NCBI RefSeq assembly: GCF_000327385.1
Contig: NW_008709380.1
Location: 696,911 to 760,910 of the forward strand
DNA from: Lottia gigantea
Lineage: Eukaryota; Mollusca; Gastropoda; Lottiidae
Direction: 5' to 3'
Length of the DNA stretch: 64,000 bases
Shown here: one piece after another, positions 44,001-60,176 of the stretch
Layout of the letters: every line of letters starts with the position of its first letter
Position numbering within the stretch: the stretch's first letter is position 1
Made by a program: the position numbers and the translations under genes
Notes under the pieces: model-generated
Databases searched by the model: none
The model's input: only the letters and a program-made list of their open reading frames with translations
Told to the model about the DNA's origin: nothing

Positions 44001-45400
44001 CCTATATAATCGGAACATTTTAAACAGATTTTGTAGATTTCTCATACGTGGCATTTGAAGCTTCATAGTCGATTCATTGAACAATCGTTCTATTAAATGT
44101 GCAGATGTATCTTCTAATCAAAATCTTGACAGAAACAGTTGCGTAACACTGTTTATCGTTTGCTTTATTGATCAGTAATAATTGGAGGTTATTAAGGGGA
44201 AACTACTCGATATACTTTTTGTCAGACGGCAATAATTTTATACTTTGTATATTTCACCGTTTGAAATGTTAAAACAGACTTGAATCATATTGTTACAAAA
44301 AGTTTTACTCTATGTGATTTTCAGACAACTGTTCCCTTTCCCTTACATTTCATCCATATATTTTCTCCTTGACTTTCATGAATTTACAAGAAAACAATTA
44401 ATGAAATAGGGGTTCAACATTTCTGCCTCTGTTCGGGAAAATAAAGAGGCGGTAGACCTACCCGAAAAACATTTGGATACAGACAGACTACTCAAACACC
44501 AAGAGTCATTTCATCGTTAGGTCTATTGCCCAAGTGGTGTTATGGGAATTATTAAACAAAAACTAAGAGAAGTGACATTTGCTTTTTATCAAACATCTAT
44601 TGAGCTATCTACAAATTAACATATAAAAACTATCACATGAGTTACATGCGTATCACCAAAGGAATGGTTTCATTCAATGCCTCAAAATCCTGAACTCTCA
44701 AAATATACATGGTATTCCAATGAACATCATTGCATTATTTCATTCGCCCGAGTCTGACATTACAACCACTTATATATCCAAGTAGATATACAGCAAATTA
44801 CAATGGTGGATCCCAAAAATAACATTGTATTGTTTCATTCTCCCGAGAGTCTGGCACTACAACCAATATGGATAAAGGCAAATAACAATGGCACGTGATT
44901 ATAATATTTAGAGCACTACAATTTTACAATCCGGACTATCAGCATGTAAGTAACATATCGCCTGTAAGCTTTAGCCTTTCGTCAGTCTTATATTAAAAAA
45001 AACATTTAATATATGACATATCATCAATAATTGAACATTTTCAGAGAATGCATTTCAAAAGTTCAATTACTCATCAGGTATACGCTAAAATGTCGACAAT
45101 CGCTGTTTTGTTTTGTTCGGAGTCATCTACATGCTACTATTAAATCGTACATCTGTGTAGCCTATATTGTCTGAAAAAAGAGACAATAACTGTTATGTTT
45201 TCATTAGTGCCTTAGTACAATAACTTCTTTGAAGTTAATAGAAAAACATTGAAACCAGAGCACATCCATGTTTTCATGAATATTTTGTACGATTTTGGCA
45301 AAACTGCTGGTAGTAAATTCGCTTGTAAAGGAAGGCGTCGATCGAAACAGACGCTGTGACATGGTACGGACACAGGCGGCCACATTATAATGTAAAAATC
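35042..45400. other. AT-rich tract; may hide the 5' exon(s) of the chitin-binding gene
   Basis: The chitin-binding gene needs an upstream exon ending in phase 1 on the minus strand, presumably coding a signal peptide, and it should lie here or further up. I could not identify it. A hydrophobic frame at 39417-39208 lacks an ATG. The direct repeat at 44.7 kb is the only other structure seen. Confidence 0.5.
44723..44865. repeat. Diverged direct repeat, ~46 bp, copies about 98 bp apart
   Basis: 44723-44768 and 44821-44865 share the order acat...ttgNattNtttcattc, cccgag, tctgNcaNtacaacca, with small indels. It is probably an old local duplication; the segment between them has no recognisable content. 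Confidence 0.6.
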
Positions 45401-45559
45401 TATACATAGATCACCAAGGAATCACAAATATTGTGGACAAAATGAAAGGTCTGTTTTAAAAAAATATGTACAGCATAACTATTTACAAACATCATTCTCT
45501 CGCCAGAACAATCCAGGTCATGGATTTGCAAGTCTCGGTTCTTAAGAACCCAATTGTTC

Positions 45560-48500
45560 TCAATAAGCTGGTCTATATCTTATATGTACTGGTGCATAAC
45601 TATTTGTAGACTTTTGATGATGTCGACGTCTTCTTCTTCGGCGCGGTGAGTGTTGGGCGAACATACTGAAATGTTTCCATCCACAGGTACGCATACTACC
45701 ACATAACGTTTCAACAGATACTCTAGGACACGCCGTTCCACCATTTTCTTCCTGTTGTATTATTTGCCTTTTTCTTATGCGTACACCAAAACCACATGTT
45801 TTACTACAGGGTCCCCAGGATCCCCATTGCGTCACTAGACAATCTTTGATCACTGCAATGTAAAAAATCCAATAACTTCGATTACATGGAATCATATGCA
45901 CAGTCTCGCATTTATAGGGCCTTCTAGTTGCCATCTCCATCATGTTTACCTACACGTACGTGTTAAGTGTATTCCCTTGCACTTTCCGCTTCTAAATTTC
46001 ATCAGCGCGTACGTGCAACTAACCAAGTATTTAATATAATTTATGCAGAATGGAAATAAGAATCTATGTGCATGGAAGTGTTAAGTAGTAATATGTTTTC
46101 ATTTAACAACTTACCTCCGTTATTGAGTATCAATTCTTTTTCTTTCTTTTCTAAAGCCTTTTCATTGGCGTATAGGATCCCTCGTTGTTGACCATGTTCG
46201 TCACGAAGATTAGATCTTGCCTCAAAATCTGGTACTGTAGGTTCTGTTGGCTCTACAAATTTTTGGGCTTGTGGTTTCGGGTGTTCACGATGATTTGATT
46301 TTTGAGAGATGGCCTTAGATCGGTGACTTTTCTGTTCACGAGAAACTTTGCGGGGAGGTTTATACTCATTTACGCTCTTCGACTGATGAACACGCCTTTC
46401 AACAAGTGGGTTCGTCGTATCTTCTTCAAATTCATTACTTTCTGTCTCATATATCAAAGAGTCCGTTGTTAATTCCTCACTGGCTTCATTTGTATACACA
46501 CCGTCACGGTAGCTCCACAAGGCTGCACTATCGTCATTTTGAGTCAGAGATTCCGTTGAGTCATCATCCATAGTATACTTGAATTCGGGAGTATTGTGTT
46601 CGGGTACAGTTTCTGTGACCATGCCATAGTCTGGAGGCAAATATTCATTACTACTAGGTTGTTGAGTCACTTCTACCTCGAAGTCCGGAGGTCGAGCTTC
46701 TTCAAGATGTGGTGCTGGTTTAGAGGTAGTTTTCGGGATTTTGACAGGAGCCTCTGTTGGTATGTAAGTATTTGTTGCATTTTGAAACTTGGTTGTTTTT
46801 TTCTTCCCCCTTCGGATAAATTCGCCAGTACGCTCAATTAGTACATGAGCAATCTTAGGAACTTTTTCCTGCTTTGGATTATAAAAAGGACTTGCTGGAT
46901 GTCGAGGTTTGGTTGGAAGGATGTGGTAAACTGGTTCTTGAGGATGGGTAGGCCAGTTGGGGGACGTATAGGTCAATCCTTTATCAGTTCCACCATCCAA
47001 AGGTCGCATAGTCATATGGATTCTACGTCGCCATCTGCCGGCTCTACATAAATCTACATTATCAATGCCAACAAACCAATCTGGACTGGGAACGATCTTC
47101 ACGATAAACGATATCTGAAACAAACAATATTGTTCTGATAAACAAACACTTCTGCACACTTTGTAGTACGATAGAGACAAGCATCGAATTCATTTATTTG
47201 CGAATTAATGCGCCTACGGCACGCCTTGCGTTAAAAGCATGCAACTCCGAATGTTACTGAATTGACACAATACATGATACACGGGTAATATCAAACCGTA
47301 CCTTCCGTCTAATCCTGCCACTGCAATATTATCACGTAGATTCCATCACATACGATTCCATTCAGATATAATTTCATTAGCAATAGATATATACTTTAAA
47401 TTACTTTGCAATATAAACATGTTCTGTTCTCAAATATTAGGTTGTTCTTACCCTATTATATTTTCCATTAGCCATGACCCTGACTGATGTTCTACCGACT
47501 CCATTTCTAATAGGAGCAGCAGTAAAACTATCTAAGGTACCATTAAAACCCTGAGCTTCAAACTCCAACATTCGACTATTGCCCTCTTCAGTAAACTTCT
47601 GTAAGGTAGGTGTAGCTAGTTCCCCCACTCTGAATAACTTGTACGTTGAATCGTGGGTTCGTCCTGAAATATATCATAAGGATTTCAATATAGATAGTTA
47701 TTTTAATTTTTGAATGTCCTAAGATGTCCTGGATGCATTAAATTTCTTTCGTTTACAATGAAATATACATAATTGGACATATTATTGTAAGCGCAATACA
47801 TCAATATATTTTTTTTTTCTTGCATAAGATTAAGAGCAAATTGGTGACAGATCAATATATACGGAGGTCAAATAACCATTGTCTTTCACGAAGGCTGAAG
47901 GCTGCATACTTTCGAATATGGGCTGCGTCTAAAGATCAAAATTGTAAATAAATGCATCAGCTGAAATTGTATCTTTCAGATCTTTGTACACTTGGCATTT
48001 TCATTCAACCTTCAATAGCCCTGATGTAGTTCTTCCTAATGGCTCAACGTTTGAAAAGGTACCGTGTGTTTGTTCACAAGAGTATGATGGTGATGGAGTT
48101 AGGTTAAGTCACAAAGAAAAATCTATAAGGTTTAAATTTACAAGAGATAGAGACACTCCACCTTAGTTAAAGTTCGTCTGATGAAAAGAAGACGTAACCT
48201 GTAAAAAGTCAACAATGATTTTAACAGTGTATCGCTATGGTTAAATTAAGATAGATGGTAACATTACAAGTCAATACAAGTTTCTATACGAGTATACTTT
48301 CTTTACATTTAGATCAAAACCTTGAAAACTACCATGTCTGGTCCTTATTTAAATGCTATATTACGCACTCAACAGTATTTTGTGATGGCTCAACAATTTT
48401 GAGAAACCAGCTTTGGCTTTTAAAAACGTTTTACAACCTTTTGTAACGTGATTTATGTTGGAAAACAATACAAATAGCAGAGTTAATGCATTTGTCACAT

Positions 48501-51500
48501 TATACATATAAAAAAAATGATGTAATTGAATTGGTTGAAAAAAGGTGCACTAAAGGGCACTATAATTCCAATTTTATATTTTGAACCAGTTGTTTTAAAG
48601 CAAACAGTGTAAATATCCAGCTAGTTTTAATGAAAAGCAACACCAGTTCACTTCCAACCGCTGGAAAGTTCCAGATGTTGAAGAACCTTTCTTAAATCGT
48701 GTCTATTCTCTCTAGAAATAGCTGGAACATGTAATACAATAAGTTAGTGTTAAAAGGGTATGTTGAAATACACCTTGTATTTTTAACAACATTGAAACTT
48801 CTTACTAAGAATAATAACAGTTAAATGTTATGTTTGTATTAGGGTTTAGAAAGTTCAGATTAGAGAGCCGTTACATTATATGGGTGGAAATCGCACCTCG
48901 ACTTTCAAATAGTAAAACGAAAAGTGAAATCATCGTCTTTCGAAGAAAATTATTGACAAAATCAAAAATAACTTTGTTCGAGTCACATCAAGTTGACAGA
49001 CTGATACGTAAAGTGTGACGTGTTATAACATTTACAGCTTAACTCAATCGTGGGCGGCCAGACGACATTTCCAGAACAAACACTGGAGTTGCATCTTCTT
49101 TCGCAATGTGCTACTATTTTAAATTAGATTTTCGTCGCATGCATTACTTTTAACTTTATTGGTAATAAAAAATGTCCAGTTTGAGACATCACGATAAACA
49201 CCATCATGCAAAAAATCCCTTAATTTCTAAGGCACCAATTATTCACGGTAAATTGGTACTGCATTACACGAGCATACCAGTTAAATTAGTTGTACCTTAC
49301 TATTAATTAGTTCCTTTGGAATGCTCTATTTTGCTTTGCCCGTTTGGTTATGTTTCTTATTTATCCAATACAGATATTGATAGAAACTTGACTAAAGAAG
49401 ATGTATGTGATAGTGTTTTACTTTGGCATTAAAATGAAATATGTACTGCCAATCATGAAACTATTGAACGATCTATTGTAATTGCTTCATTAATTTTTCA
49501 TAAATAAGAAAAATGACTTATGAGCTGTTGTATTGATAACACATGTTCTTTCAATCATAACGATTTGCCAACTGGTCGATTTCTATTGCTGATACATATT
49601 TGAACCTGCCAGAAAAACTCAGTAACATGTATTTTGAACCATCAATAAACTTGTAATAAAAGATCAAAGGAACGGTTGGCATACAATCAAAATCTCTACC
49701 TGGTCATATTAATCTATTAATTCCCAAGCTGCCATTTGTAAACAGTTGTGCTACCTTTCTTAGATTGGGTAAAGTACATCTCCACAATTGTTAGGAAACT
49801 CAAGTAAACCTCATGTTTAAAACTATCGAGGACCAGTGCTACAGGTTGTGCACATTTGAAAACCATTCGAAAATTAGAAATCGAAATGAGCCGGTCAATG
49901 CCACTGCCTTTGCAAGATACCTTTCAAAATACAGCATTGTTTGTCGTTAGTCCAATAAGGAGCATAAAAGAAGCAGAACGTAACATTTAGACTGAGAGAG
50001 GGGTTGCTTTACAATCACGTCTATTCAATGTCATTCTGAATGTTGCAGTATTCTAGTCTTTGCTATTTCATAATATTCATATATTATTCATATTCATATT
50101 CATATTTATATAAACTATTTATATGCATGCATCTGCATAATTGTTCACATCGCTTAAGTTCTTTATTCAAAATCAAATAATATTTAAGTAAACGCTCCGC
50201 CTTAAGAATAAAAATACCGGCGTGCGTTTTGCCTTGATGCGAATGTTTGATAAGATAGTAAAAAATATAGCGAATGTTCTCAATGTAATGGGGCAAATGT
50301 CAATCAATTGCACGTGCTGATAACGCAATGGTATGTCACGGAACGTAGTTTATCATATGTACATAGTGATAATGTATACATGCGGGGATCCGGTACCTGT
50401 TTGTGTAAGGATTAATAATTTATAGTATGATATTTCTAAAGGGTGAGATTGGGTCACCGAGAATATGTTCTTAACATCCTTGAGAGTTCGAGAAGCAAAC
50501 AACGGGAAATTACATTATTTATAATATATCTTCCACCGAGAATATAACATTACATTATAAAAAATATGTGAGAACAAGTTGGTTTAGGAGACGAAAATTA
50601 AAAACCAAAACAATGAACACCAGATGGTACTGTGTGGACTGTTGTTATTGTTGAGAGGGAACCAAAAACACGAGCAATATGTATTGCCAATCACTCTCAA
50701 ATTCTGCATGATCGAGCTGGACTTTTCTTTAGTTTCATCGCGAAAATTCATAAGCCCCTAATGTAAAATTAAATAATCAGCAGAAAGTGCAGATGCAAAA
50801 TCCAAAGAGGATTTGTGTTTCGATGTTTACTGTTACTGAACTGCTATTGTGCGGACGTTGGCTGCACCGAATCAATGTACTCAGGGAATTGCCATCAAAC
50901 AAATACATAAATTTGTAACAATGTCTCCCAATTTCAGACGTTGGGAACTTTCTAATTCCCCCAAAGACTTACAAAGGCATCGTTCGTTTGATCATCTAAA
51001 TATGTTTGCTTTTGATGTAGTCTAGAATAAGTATATTGATATTCCCACTGTTGTATTATGAAGCAAATTCGTGTAAACAACACGCGATAATTGAAAATGT
51101 ATTTTGCTGACATGCATATGGTCAGAACTATACAGGATTTCTGCTATATGCAGAACTAAATTTGCCCTGTGCCCTGGTTAGGGTTAGAGCAGCGGTGACA
51201 TAGTGAGTAGCGCTTGTTTCATAACCCGAAGGTCCCTGCCGAGCTAATACATCCGGATTTTTTCAATGTATTACACTCTTGCAGTTTACATTTAACAGGG
51301 AATCTTTCTACATCCTTGTAGCTTTCAAATGGTGCAAGGTCATTCATGAACAAAATATTTCAATAGAGTTTATTACATACAATTCTTTAAACCGTTAGTA
51401 CAGATAACGTTCATACAATCAATGAACAAAGAGGGAATAATAACGTCACCTTGTCTTACACCGACTATTCATTACTATTTTTTGTTGTGGTTGTATATGA

Positions 51501-53084
51501 CATATCTTGAAAAACACCCGACCGATAACATATTCATTAAAGACATTAAGTTTTTATTTTGGCTGAAAAAAACTTTGACATTAAACAATATTCTTGGTTT
51601 CATTTCTTTCTCTAAATTTCTGCATTGATTGTTGTGTTTAAAAACAACGTGCCGCCTTTGATGTATGTATTGTTTGAACGCAGTGCTCTAAACATTAATT
51701 CAAATAAAAGGACCATTTTTAATGTTATGCATTAAGGTATATGGAGAAAAAAATGAGTATTTTCTAACTTGCCATTCAACATCTTTACCATTTAACAGTG
51801 GTTCCTAGCTTGAAAGTTAGTTTTCATTAAAATTGGATAAATTAGAGGACATACCGACATGCAAGAAAAGATTAAAGCTACGTCGAAGGAGATAATCCAT
51901 TGATTACAAAATGTGCGATGGGTGTCGCAAATATATGACTGGAAAAATCCAAAAGCGTTTGTTTAATAGCAATTGAATCAAATTGAGATCATTGGTTTTA
52001 CATTTCAATTGACTTGAGTCGGTGAGAAGTCAGGACATCTTCAACAATGCGGAACACCAAACTGGCAAATCCATATTCTTTTTCGAAAGTCTACAAAACT
52101 GATGAACTGTCCACAGAAAGTATTAATCATTGATTTGTTTTTTAATAAAAGATGAATTCTTGCTAGGGTATAATATATTAAATCTCTTGGTAAACGATTG
52201 AACCAATCTTCAAACATAGTTTTCAGTCAAAAAATGAAACAAATATGAGTAAAACGTTGTGTATGACAAAAAATGACTTTCTCGAAATTCTTTCCGGTAT
52301 TTTAATTCTTATGTAAATGTTATTTGTGGTTATTTCATTGATAAATCTAACAAGCAGAACACTCGGAATGCATATTTGTCATGATGTCAATTAGCAGAAA
52401 TGAGAAAATTTCATGTTCATGATCTTAAGTCAGCGAGATACCCCTCGTCTTTTCGCCCAAGGGCTAGAATGCTCGTCTTGAAAGAAACAGACAACAATCA
52501 AAATTATTGATTATTTGGAAAGATTGACAGTGCAACTATATAGCTAAACTAATCAATTGTAACAGATCAATAAAAGTTGAACGTTAGTTTTAATGAATTG
52601 ACACCTTTCTGCTTAACTATTATAGAAGAACTGCTTCTGGTCACAGAGTACTCAACTTGAATTACATGAACGTGCGATCGGTTTTGCTTAAGCAAGGAAT
52701 TGAATTTTCAAGGAGCTTGTGGTCAATTTGACAGGAATCGGCGAGACCAGTAAGGGTACCTGGGGTGTTTTAGAAAACGCATGTTTATCGGGAGCATCAT
52801 CAGGAGCCTTAGTAAAAAGGTGTATTATGAAACAAATATATCTCATTCATAGAATTTTACTTACCGACTAACTTTGACCATTGAGCATGTGGTCGGTATC
52901 TTGGGTACATTTTAGGAAAAGCTTTCCGCGACCAATCTCCAAAGAATGACACTTCATACATAGATACCACATCCTCGTGACAATCGTCTCCACGTTTATA
53001 ACGTCGTTTACGGCACTGACATGTGTCCATGCATAATATAATCACAAGAAGTAAGAAGATTTGATTGAGATATCGATACACCAT
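45560..53084 (-). CDS. Spondin-2/mindin-like extracellular matrix protein with long acidic linker (4 exons)
   Basis: Coding exons: 53084-52865, 47663-47452, 47114-46115, 45852-45560 (phases 1,0,1), 574 aa. The ATG at 53084 has A at -3 and begins a hydrophobic signal peptide of about 24 residues. The spondin-N domain spans Cys35 to about residue 245; family hallmarks visible are FFGDWSRKAFPKMYP, RPHAQWSKLVG, SPDWFVGIDNVDLC (the conserved acidic metal-site region) and GTDKGLTYTSPNWP. Residues ~250-478 are a low-complexity linker with Thr/Pro stretches, an Asp/Glu-rich middle and a Lys/Arg/His-rich end. One TSP1 repeat follows (481-534): WGSWGPC, a potential C-mannosylation motif, then CSKTCG. 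The tail has seven consecutive Arg (548-554). Known spondin-2 proteins are about 330 aa with spondin-N plus one TSP1, so domain order matches but length is inflated by the linker. Likely role: secreted adhesion or pattern-recognition matrix protein. F-spondin is less likely because there is no reelin domain and only one TSP1. Confidence 0.88.
50070..50112. repeat. Short (attcat)n-like simple repeat
   Basis: An interrupted run of attcat/atattc units ending in tatata, inside the first intron of the spondin-like gene. Confidence 0.6.
51189..51245 (+). mobile_element. tRNA-like SINE relic
   Basis: The order gcggtgacatagtgagtag, cgcttgtttcataacccga, aggtccctgccgag resembles the A-box, anticodon-arm and B-box region of tRNA-derived SINEs of invertebrates. 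The B-box is degenerate and a clover-leaf does not close convincingly, so it is not a functional tRNA gene. It sits about 140 bp from the LINE fragment. Confidence 0.4.
51380..51680 (-). mobile_element. LINE (non-LTR retrotransposon) reverse-transcriptase fragment
   Basis: On the minus strand, 51462-51410 reads GVRQGDVIIPSLFIDCMN, a good match to the GVRQGD..SP.LF.....N block of LINE reverse transcriptases. Sequence on both sides keeps short stretches reminiscent of RT but is interrupted by stops, so this is a decayed, 5'- and 3'-truncated copy. It lies inside intron 1 of the spondin-like gene in the same orientation. The clade cannot be named from one motif, and the outer limits are approximate. 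Confidence 0.5.
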
Positions 53085-53267
53085 GTTTGATATGTAATTA
53101 TTTTTAACACCTGATTTGAATTATGGAAATATTTCCCACTGACTGAGTTACATAACTATGATATCGCAGATTAGTATTAAGATATTATCCACTATCCACC
53201 GATGTCGCTACTTTAGAACGATTCAGTCGACACTTGGAGTAAATCTTGGAGAATGCAGCGTGAAGTG

Positions 53268-53311
53268 TATATAAATACTATTTGAGTGTAGGTATTGTGT
53301 GCTTTCATTGG
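53268..53311 (-). promoter_or_regulatory. Possible core promoter of the spondin-like gene
   Basis: Read on the minus strand, a CCAAT pentamer (53311-53307) is followed about 36 bp later by an AT-rich TATA-like element (TATTTATATA, 53277-53268), about 184 bp before the ATG at 53084. Order and spacing fit a CCAAT/TATA promoter. Chance occurrence in AT-rich DNA is possible, and an upstream non-coding exon cannot be excluded. Confidence 0.28.
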
Positions 53312-53329
53312 CCAGAGTCATTTCGTACT

Positions 53330-56300
53330 CAAACTATACAGTAGTAACCTGTTAATCTTGGAAAAGTTTTTGCCTTCTGTTCTCGTGGTGACGTCATCTC
53401 ACGCGAGGCTAGTGTGTTTGGTTGGAGCCCATTCGTGTTCTACGAATTTTAACAGAAGACATGGAACACAGTGACCCATTGCAGCTGCACTGGTAAAAAA
53501 AATTGGGAAAATTACCCTGAGATTTCAAACTGCAGAATATACCAACGTTGTTCCAGACTTCAACACTTTAACAGCAAATTAGTCAGCAAATTTTGCCTAG
53601 AATGCCTACATGTGTTGGATTTGAAGATAAGAATAAGAACAGTATTTTAACACTATCAGGTCTAAATCTACCTTCAATGTTGTTCGGTTTAAATCTACAA
53701 AGTGGATTTAACATGTTTTAGAAACCATGAATACCACACGCATTTACAACAGTTTTTTTCCTCTTTTCATCATTTCATTGGCGATATCAAAGAGATTGAG
53801 TGGTATACACACATTACTGATTTACAATGGGATAACATAATAAGCTTCTTGGATTAAAGTATTTTTTATATTCTTACATAGATGTACATTGTATACCAGA
53901 CATTGTATATTCAATGGAACATATTTACCGAATGTGTCTGTAACAATATTTGTAGAAAAAGCATTGAATATGTTAGAATAGTCAACGTTTATTGTCATTC
54001 ACGAATCTGTAAGTCCCTTCATTTAAACCAAGCTGTTTGTTTGGCCTTGAATCTTTCAAAAAAATTAAATTACATAATGAAAGATAAAAGCTTTGAAAGG
54101 ATACAAAGTGATAAAATTGTGATCTCGTCAGTTTTGGGCAGTTTTTTAAAAATCTCTCCAATGCCTGAAAGCGAATACGATATTTTGACCCTGTTATGTT
54201 ATGATCCAAGGCCAAACATTTTCTCGAGTTTTTGTTTTCTGACCATATCAAGAATGAAATGTTTAGGGCCGAGTGAACCGAGATAAGTATGATCCCAATT
54301 ATCAAATAAAATACATTGGAACACACAGTAGAGAAAAGCAGAGAAAACTACAATTTTCATTAATGCTTTAAAAAATTCGTATCATTAAATGAAACTTTCT
54401 AATTCCATGAATATAAGGTTGTAGATATCTGTGGTCATACGTTCGTGTCGCGTTCGTGGAAAATCCTTGACATTTGTCCGATGAGTAATATGTTCCTTTT
54501 CAACGAATGTACACTACTGGGTGGAAATGGGGTTTATGATATCAGATGGGTTTCTTGCACTACCAGAAATAGTTGAACGGAAACATTCGATAAGTAACAA
54601 ACACAGTTTAAAAAGTTGACAAAACATACGATAGGGTTGTTCCGGATATACTTTATGTCACGTAACTGCCATGAACAGCTCATGCGTCATTTTCTCAATG
54701 ATCTCAACGTTTCAGAAATAAAATACTTCTGGAAGCTATTAGGTACCCGATACTTTAAGGAAATTACTCAACTAATCTGGCTTGTTTTTATGGTGACACA
54801 GCCAAAAGGGTATATTATTACAGTGAAACTAAAGAGAGGTCTTTAACACGGTGGGTAACGAATACCACGTGTGACATTCAGAATATATACGGAAGCTCTG
54901 GTATAGATTATGTAGCTATGACCAACACTCTGTACTATAGTTAATATATCTATAGAATAAACGGTAGCATGTGCCAGGTTAAACAGGTAGGTAGAAAATC
55001 TATTCAGTATTTAGAAAATCCACAAGAAAAGGTAACCAAACAATCGGAGAAGTTTTTATGAACCGAGACAGACTCGTAACCTTCCTCTCGGGATATTAAT
55101 AACTTGTGAACAAACTTTGAGATCTCATTCGTTCATTATCATGTACGCTGTCCTTATATTCACCCATTTGTTAATATTTGGCGGATTAGCATCAGCTTAG
55201 ACTCATTTCAGTGTTCATAATATGCCTTCTTCAGATTGTATCTCGCCTCTCCGTCGTATGAACATGAAAGGTGAACTCTTATCTTGCCATTGGTATTACT
55301 TTTGATATATGTTGGCGCGGTAGAGTCAGATTAAATAGAACCTTCAGAGAGACAAATTTTCTGCTCAATTTATAGCAATTTATAACACAAATAACTATCC
55401 AAACTCAAACAATGATGATAACCAGATTGCATCAGTCGACATCCTTTTTTATCAGTCATTAAAATGTAAGGCTGCAACTTATCTTGATTTATTTTCCTAA
55501 TACATCCATGCTATCGTACGTGAAAGAGCCCGTTACACATCATACAGATGAAGAAATATGAGAGTTATGTTATCAATCAAAGTTTTGATTTTGAAAATAC
55601 GTTAATGAACTGGTTTTAGATATTCATAAATGCATTTCTGTGATGTTGTGGTGATGCCAATCAACATGACAAAACGTGTTGGGAACAATATAATTATATT
55701 TTTCATAATCATGCGGTTTGGATGTTTTCCAAGCTTCATGCCAAAAAATGTATAGACATGTGTTAACATTTGGTACATTGCATTTTCGAAAAAAGCGTTA
55801 CCTGTTGTATTGAAAATATCAAGCGTAAGAAATGTCCTTCTCGACACCATTCAGTATCGTAATTACTTTATTTCGCCTTAATTATCTTTCTTTGTGACAA
55901 ACAACAATGAGCGATTCGCACTTAAACGACTTGAGTTTCAGATAATTAAAACAGAACAATACAGGTCTGGAATTATCTCGATTCGATGCAGATTTCCGGA
56001 TTTTATTTGGTAAAGTTCTTATGAAAGTATTTTTCAAGCACCTAACAATAAGGTTGGAAATTATATATAAACTATAGGGCAGTGGATTTAATATTCGTCG
56101 AATGGAAACAATTGTGGAACAATAGTACAACCATATGGACCTACAAGAATGACATGATGTCGAACTTTGGTTGGAAATGTAAGCCAGTTATTATTCTAGA
56201 CTATACAACCTTTTACTTGATTAACAACAACTCATGTTTATTTTCTAAATTTACGTAACTTTTTTTTAGTCCGTTTATGTTCGTTTTTATTCCTATTGTG

Positions 56301-56590
56301 TTAAAATGTGCTTTCGATGAACTTAAATAGTACTGCATTGGTAGCAACTTTGCCCTTCATACCAATGTATCAGCAAATTCAGGTAAATGCAAGCAAAGTC
56401 AAGTTCAGGAGGAATTCAATTTATGTATCATGGAGAATTCGAATAACTGTGCAAACAAGACACGAATTAGTTTCACTGTAGTTCATTTTCTTTAAGGTAA
56501 CAGTACGTTTTTAATACATATATATTATGTGTTGCACAGTGAATATAGATAACGTCTCCACAATGAAAAACAAAACCAAAACATCTGAAG
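53330..56590. other. Intergenic tract between the spondin-like gene and the protease pair
   Basis: Overlapping frames on both strands near 53.9-54.3 kb are the longest here but have no domain, and the minus-strand one has no ATG. No repeats were recognised. Confidence 0.55.
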
Positions 56591-56597
56591 TACCTAT

Positions 56598-56611
56598 TTT
56601 ATTTGCTAACT

Positions 56612-56616
<5 letters not shown>
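56598..56616 (-). terminator. Two candidate polyadenylation signals of the downstream protease gene
   Basis: AATAAA occurs twice on the minus strand: once overlapping the TAA stop (56616-56611) and once just after it (56603-56598). If used, the 3' untranslated region would be only a few tens of bases long. Confidence 0.35.
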
Positions 56617-59511
<2,895 letters not shown>

Positions 59512-59583
59512 GTTGAAGTCTGACGTCTCAATTAAAAAGGTTGAAACTTGGGACCACAAGGAACAGATGGCCAGTTTCTCCAA

Positions 59584-59591
59584 CCTTATAT
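59584..59591 (-). promoter_or_regulatory. TATA-like element of the downstream protease gene
   Basis: ATATAAGG on the minus strand lies 73 bp before the chosen ATG at 59511, predicting a transcription start near 59555 and a short 5' leader. No equivalent element was seen at the same distance before the paralogue's ATG at 63317. Confidence 0.33.
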
Positions 59592-60170
59592 TGCTGGTTT
59601 TTATTTGAACAAGATGTAGGTAGATAGACTATTAATAATATAAATCACAAGGAGAGGCTGTCCAGGCGTGTTGATATACGTATTATGTCTTTTTATTGAA
59701 AAGAAATTACGACGAATCTACATATGCAATATAAGGTCTAAATTAAATCAATATCATTTCTTTCAATTTCAGAATTAAGACATTTCTTATTTACCAAATG
59801 TCCACTCCATCAAATTGTTATGAACTTTCATAACGATGACACTGCAATATGGTGGACGATATCAAATATAGCTTATTCATCGGATCACGTTTCAATTATG
59901 GCAGCTTAATCTGAACTAAAATAACTTTCAAGGTCTTAAATTTTGTGTCATATTCTAAGTATAGATATAATTGAGTCAAGCATTGTCAGATTTGCAAACT
60001 TGTTACGAATTGATTTAATTACGTAGTTTTGCCGATCAAGAATTTAAAAGGCCCTTATATGCTACATTTTGTTTGAAAAGTGTGTAGCAAATGGTATAAT
60101 CATACCTCTCCCCTAAAATGGGATTTCAATTATTCTACATCAACGAACCATTGAATTTTTGAAAGATTTT

Positions 60171-60176
60171 TTTATT
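60171..60176 (-). terminator. Candidate polyadenylation signal overlapping the stop of the upstream protease gene
   Basis: AATAAA on the minus strand includes the TAA stop codon, as in the paralogue, and is followed by an A-rich run. It would give a very short 3' untranslated region; a more distal signal could be used instead. Confidence 0.3.

Larger units (their letters stand above)
47664..52864 (-). other. Large first intron of the spondin-like gene
   Basis: Bounded by a gtaagt donor after exon 1 and a tttcag acceptor before exon 2, with matching phase 1. It contains the LINE fragment, the SINE relic and a short simple repeat, and no other supported gene. Confidence 0.8.

Noticed and set aside
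48430-48475. CNVIYVGK-like phrase on the plus strand, considered as a GIY-YIG endonuclease remnant of a Penelope-like element
   Set aside because: Only a few residues match and nothing around it supports the element.
53982-54326. Minus-strand frame with a signal-like start, overlapping a plus-strand frame of similar size
   Set aside because: The minus frame starts at GTG, not ATG; neither strand shows a domain or splice support.
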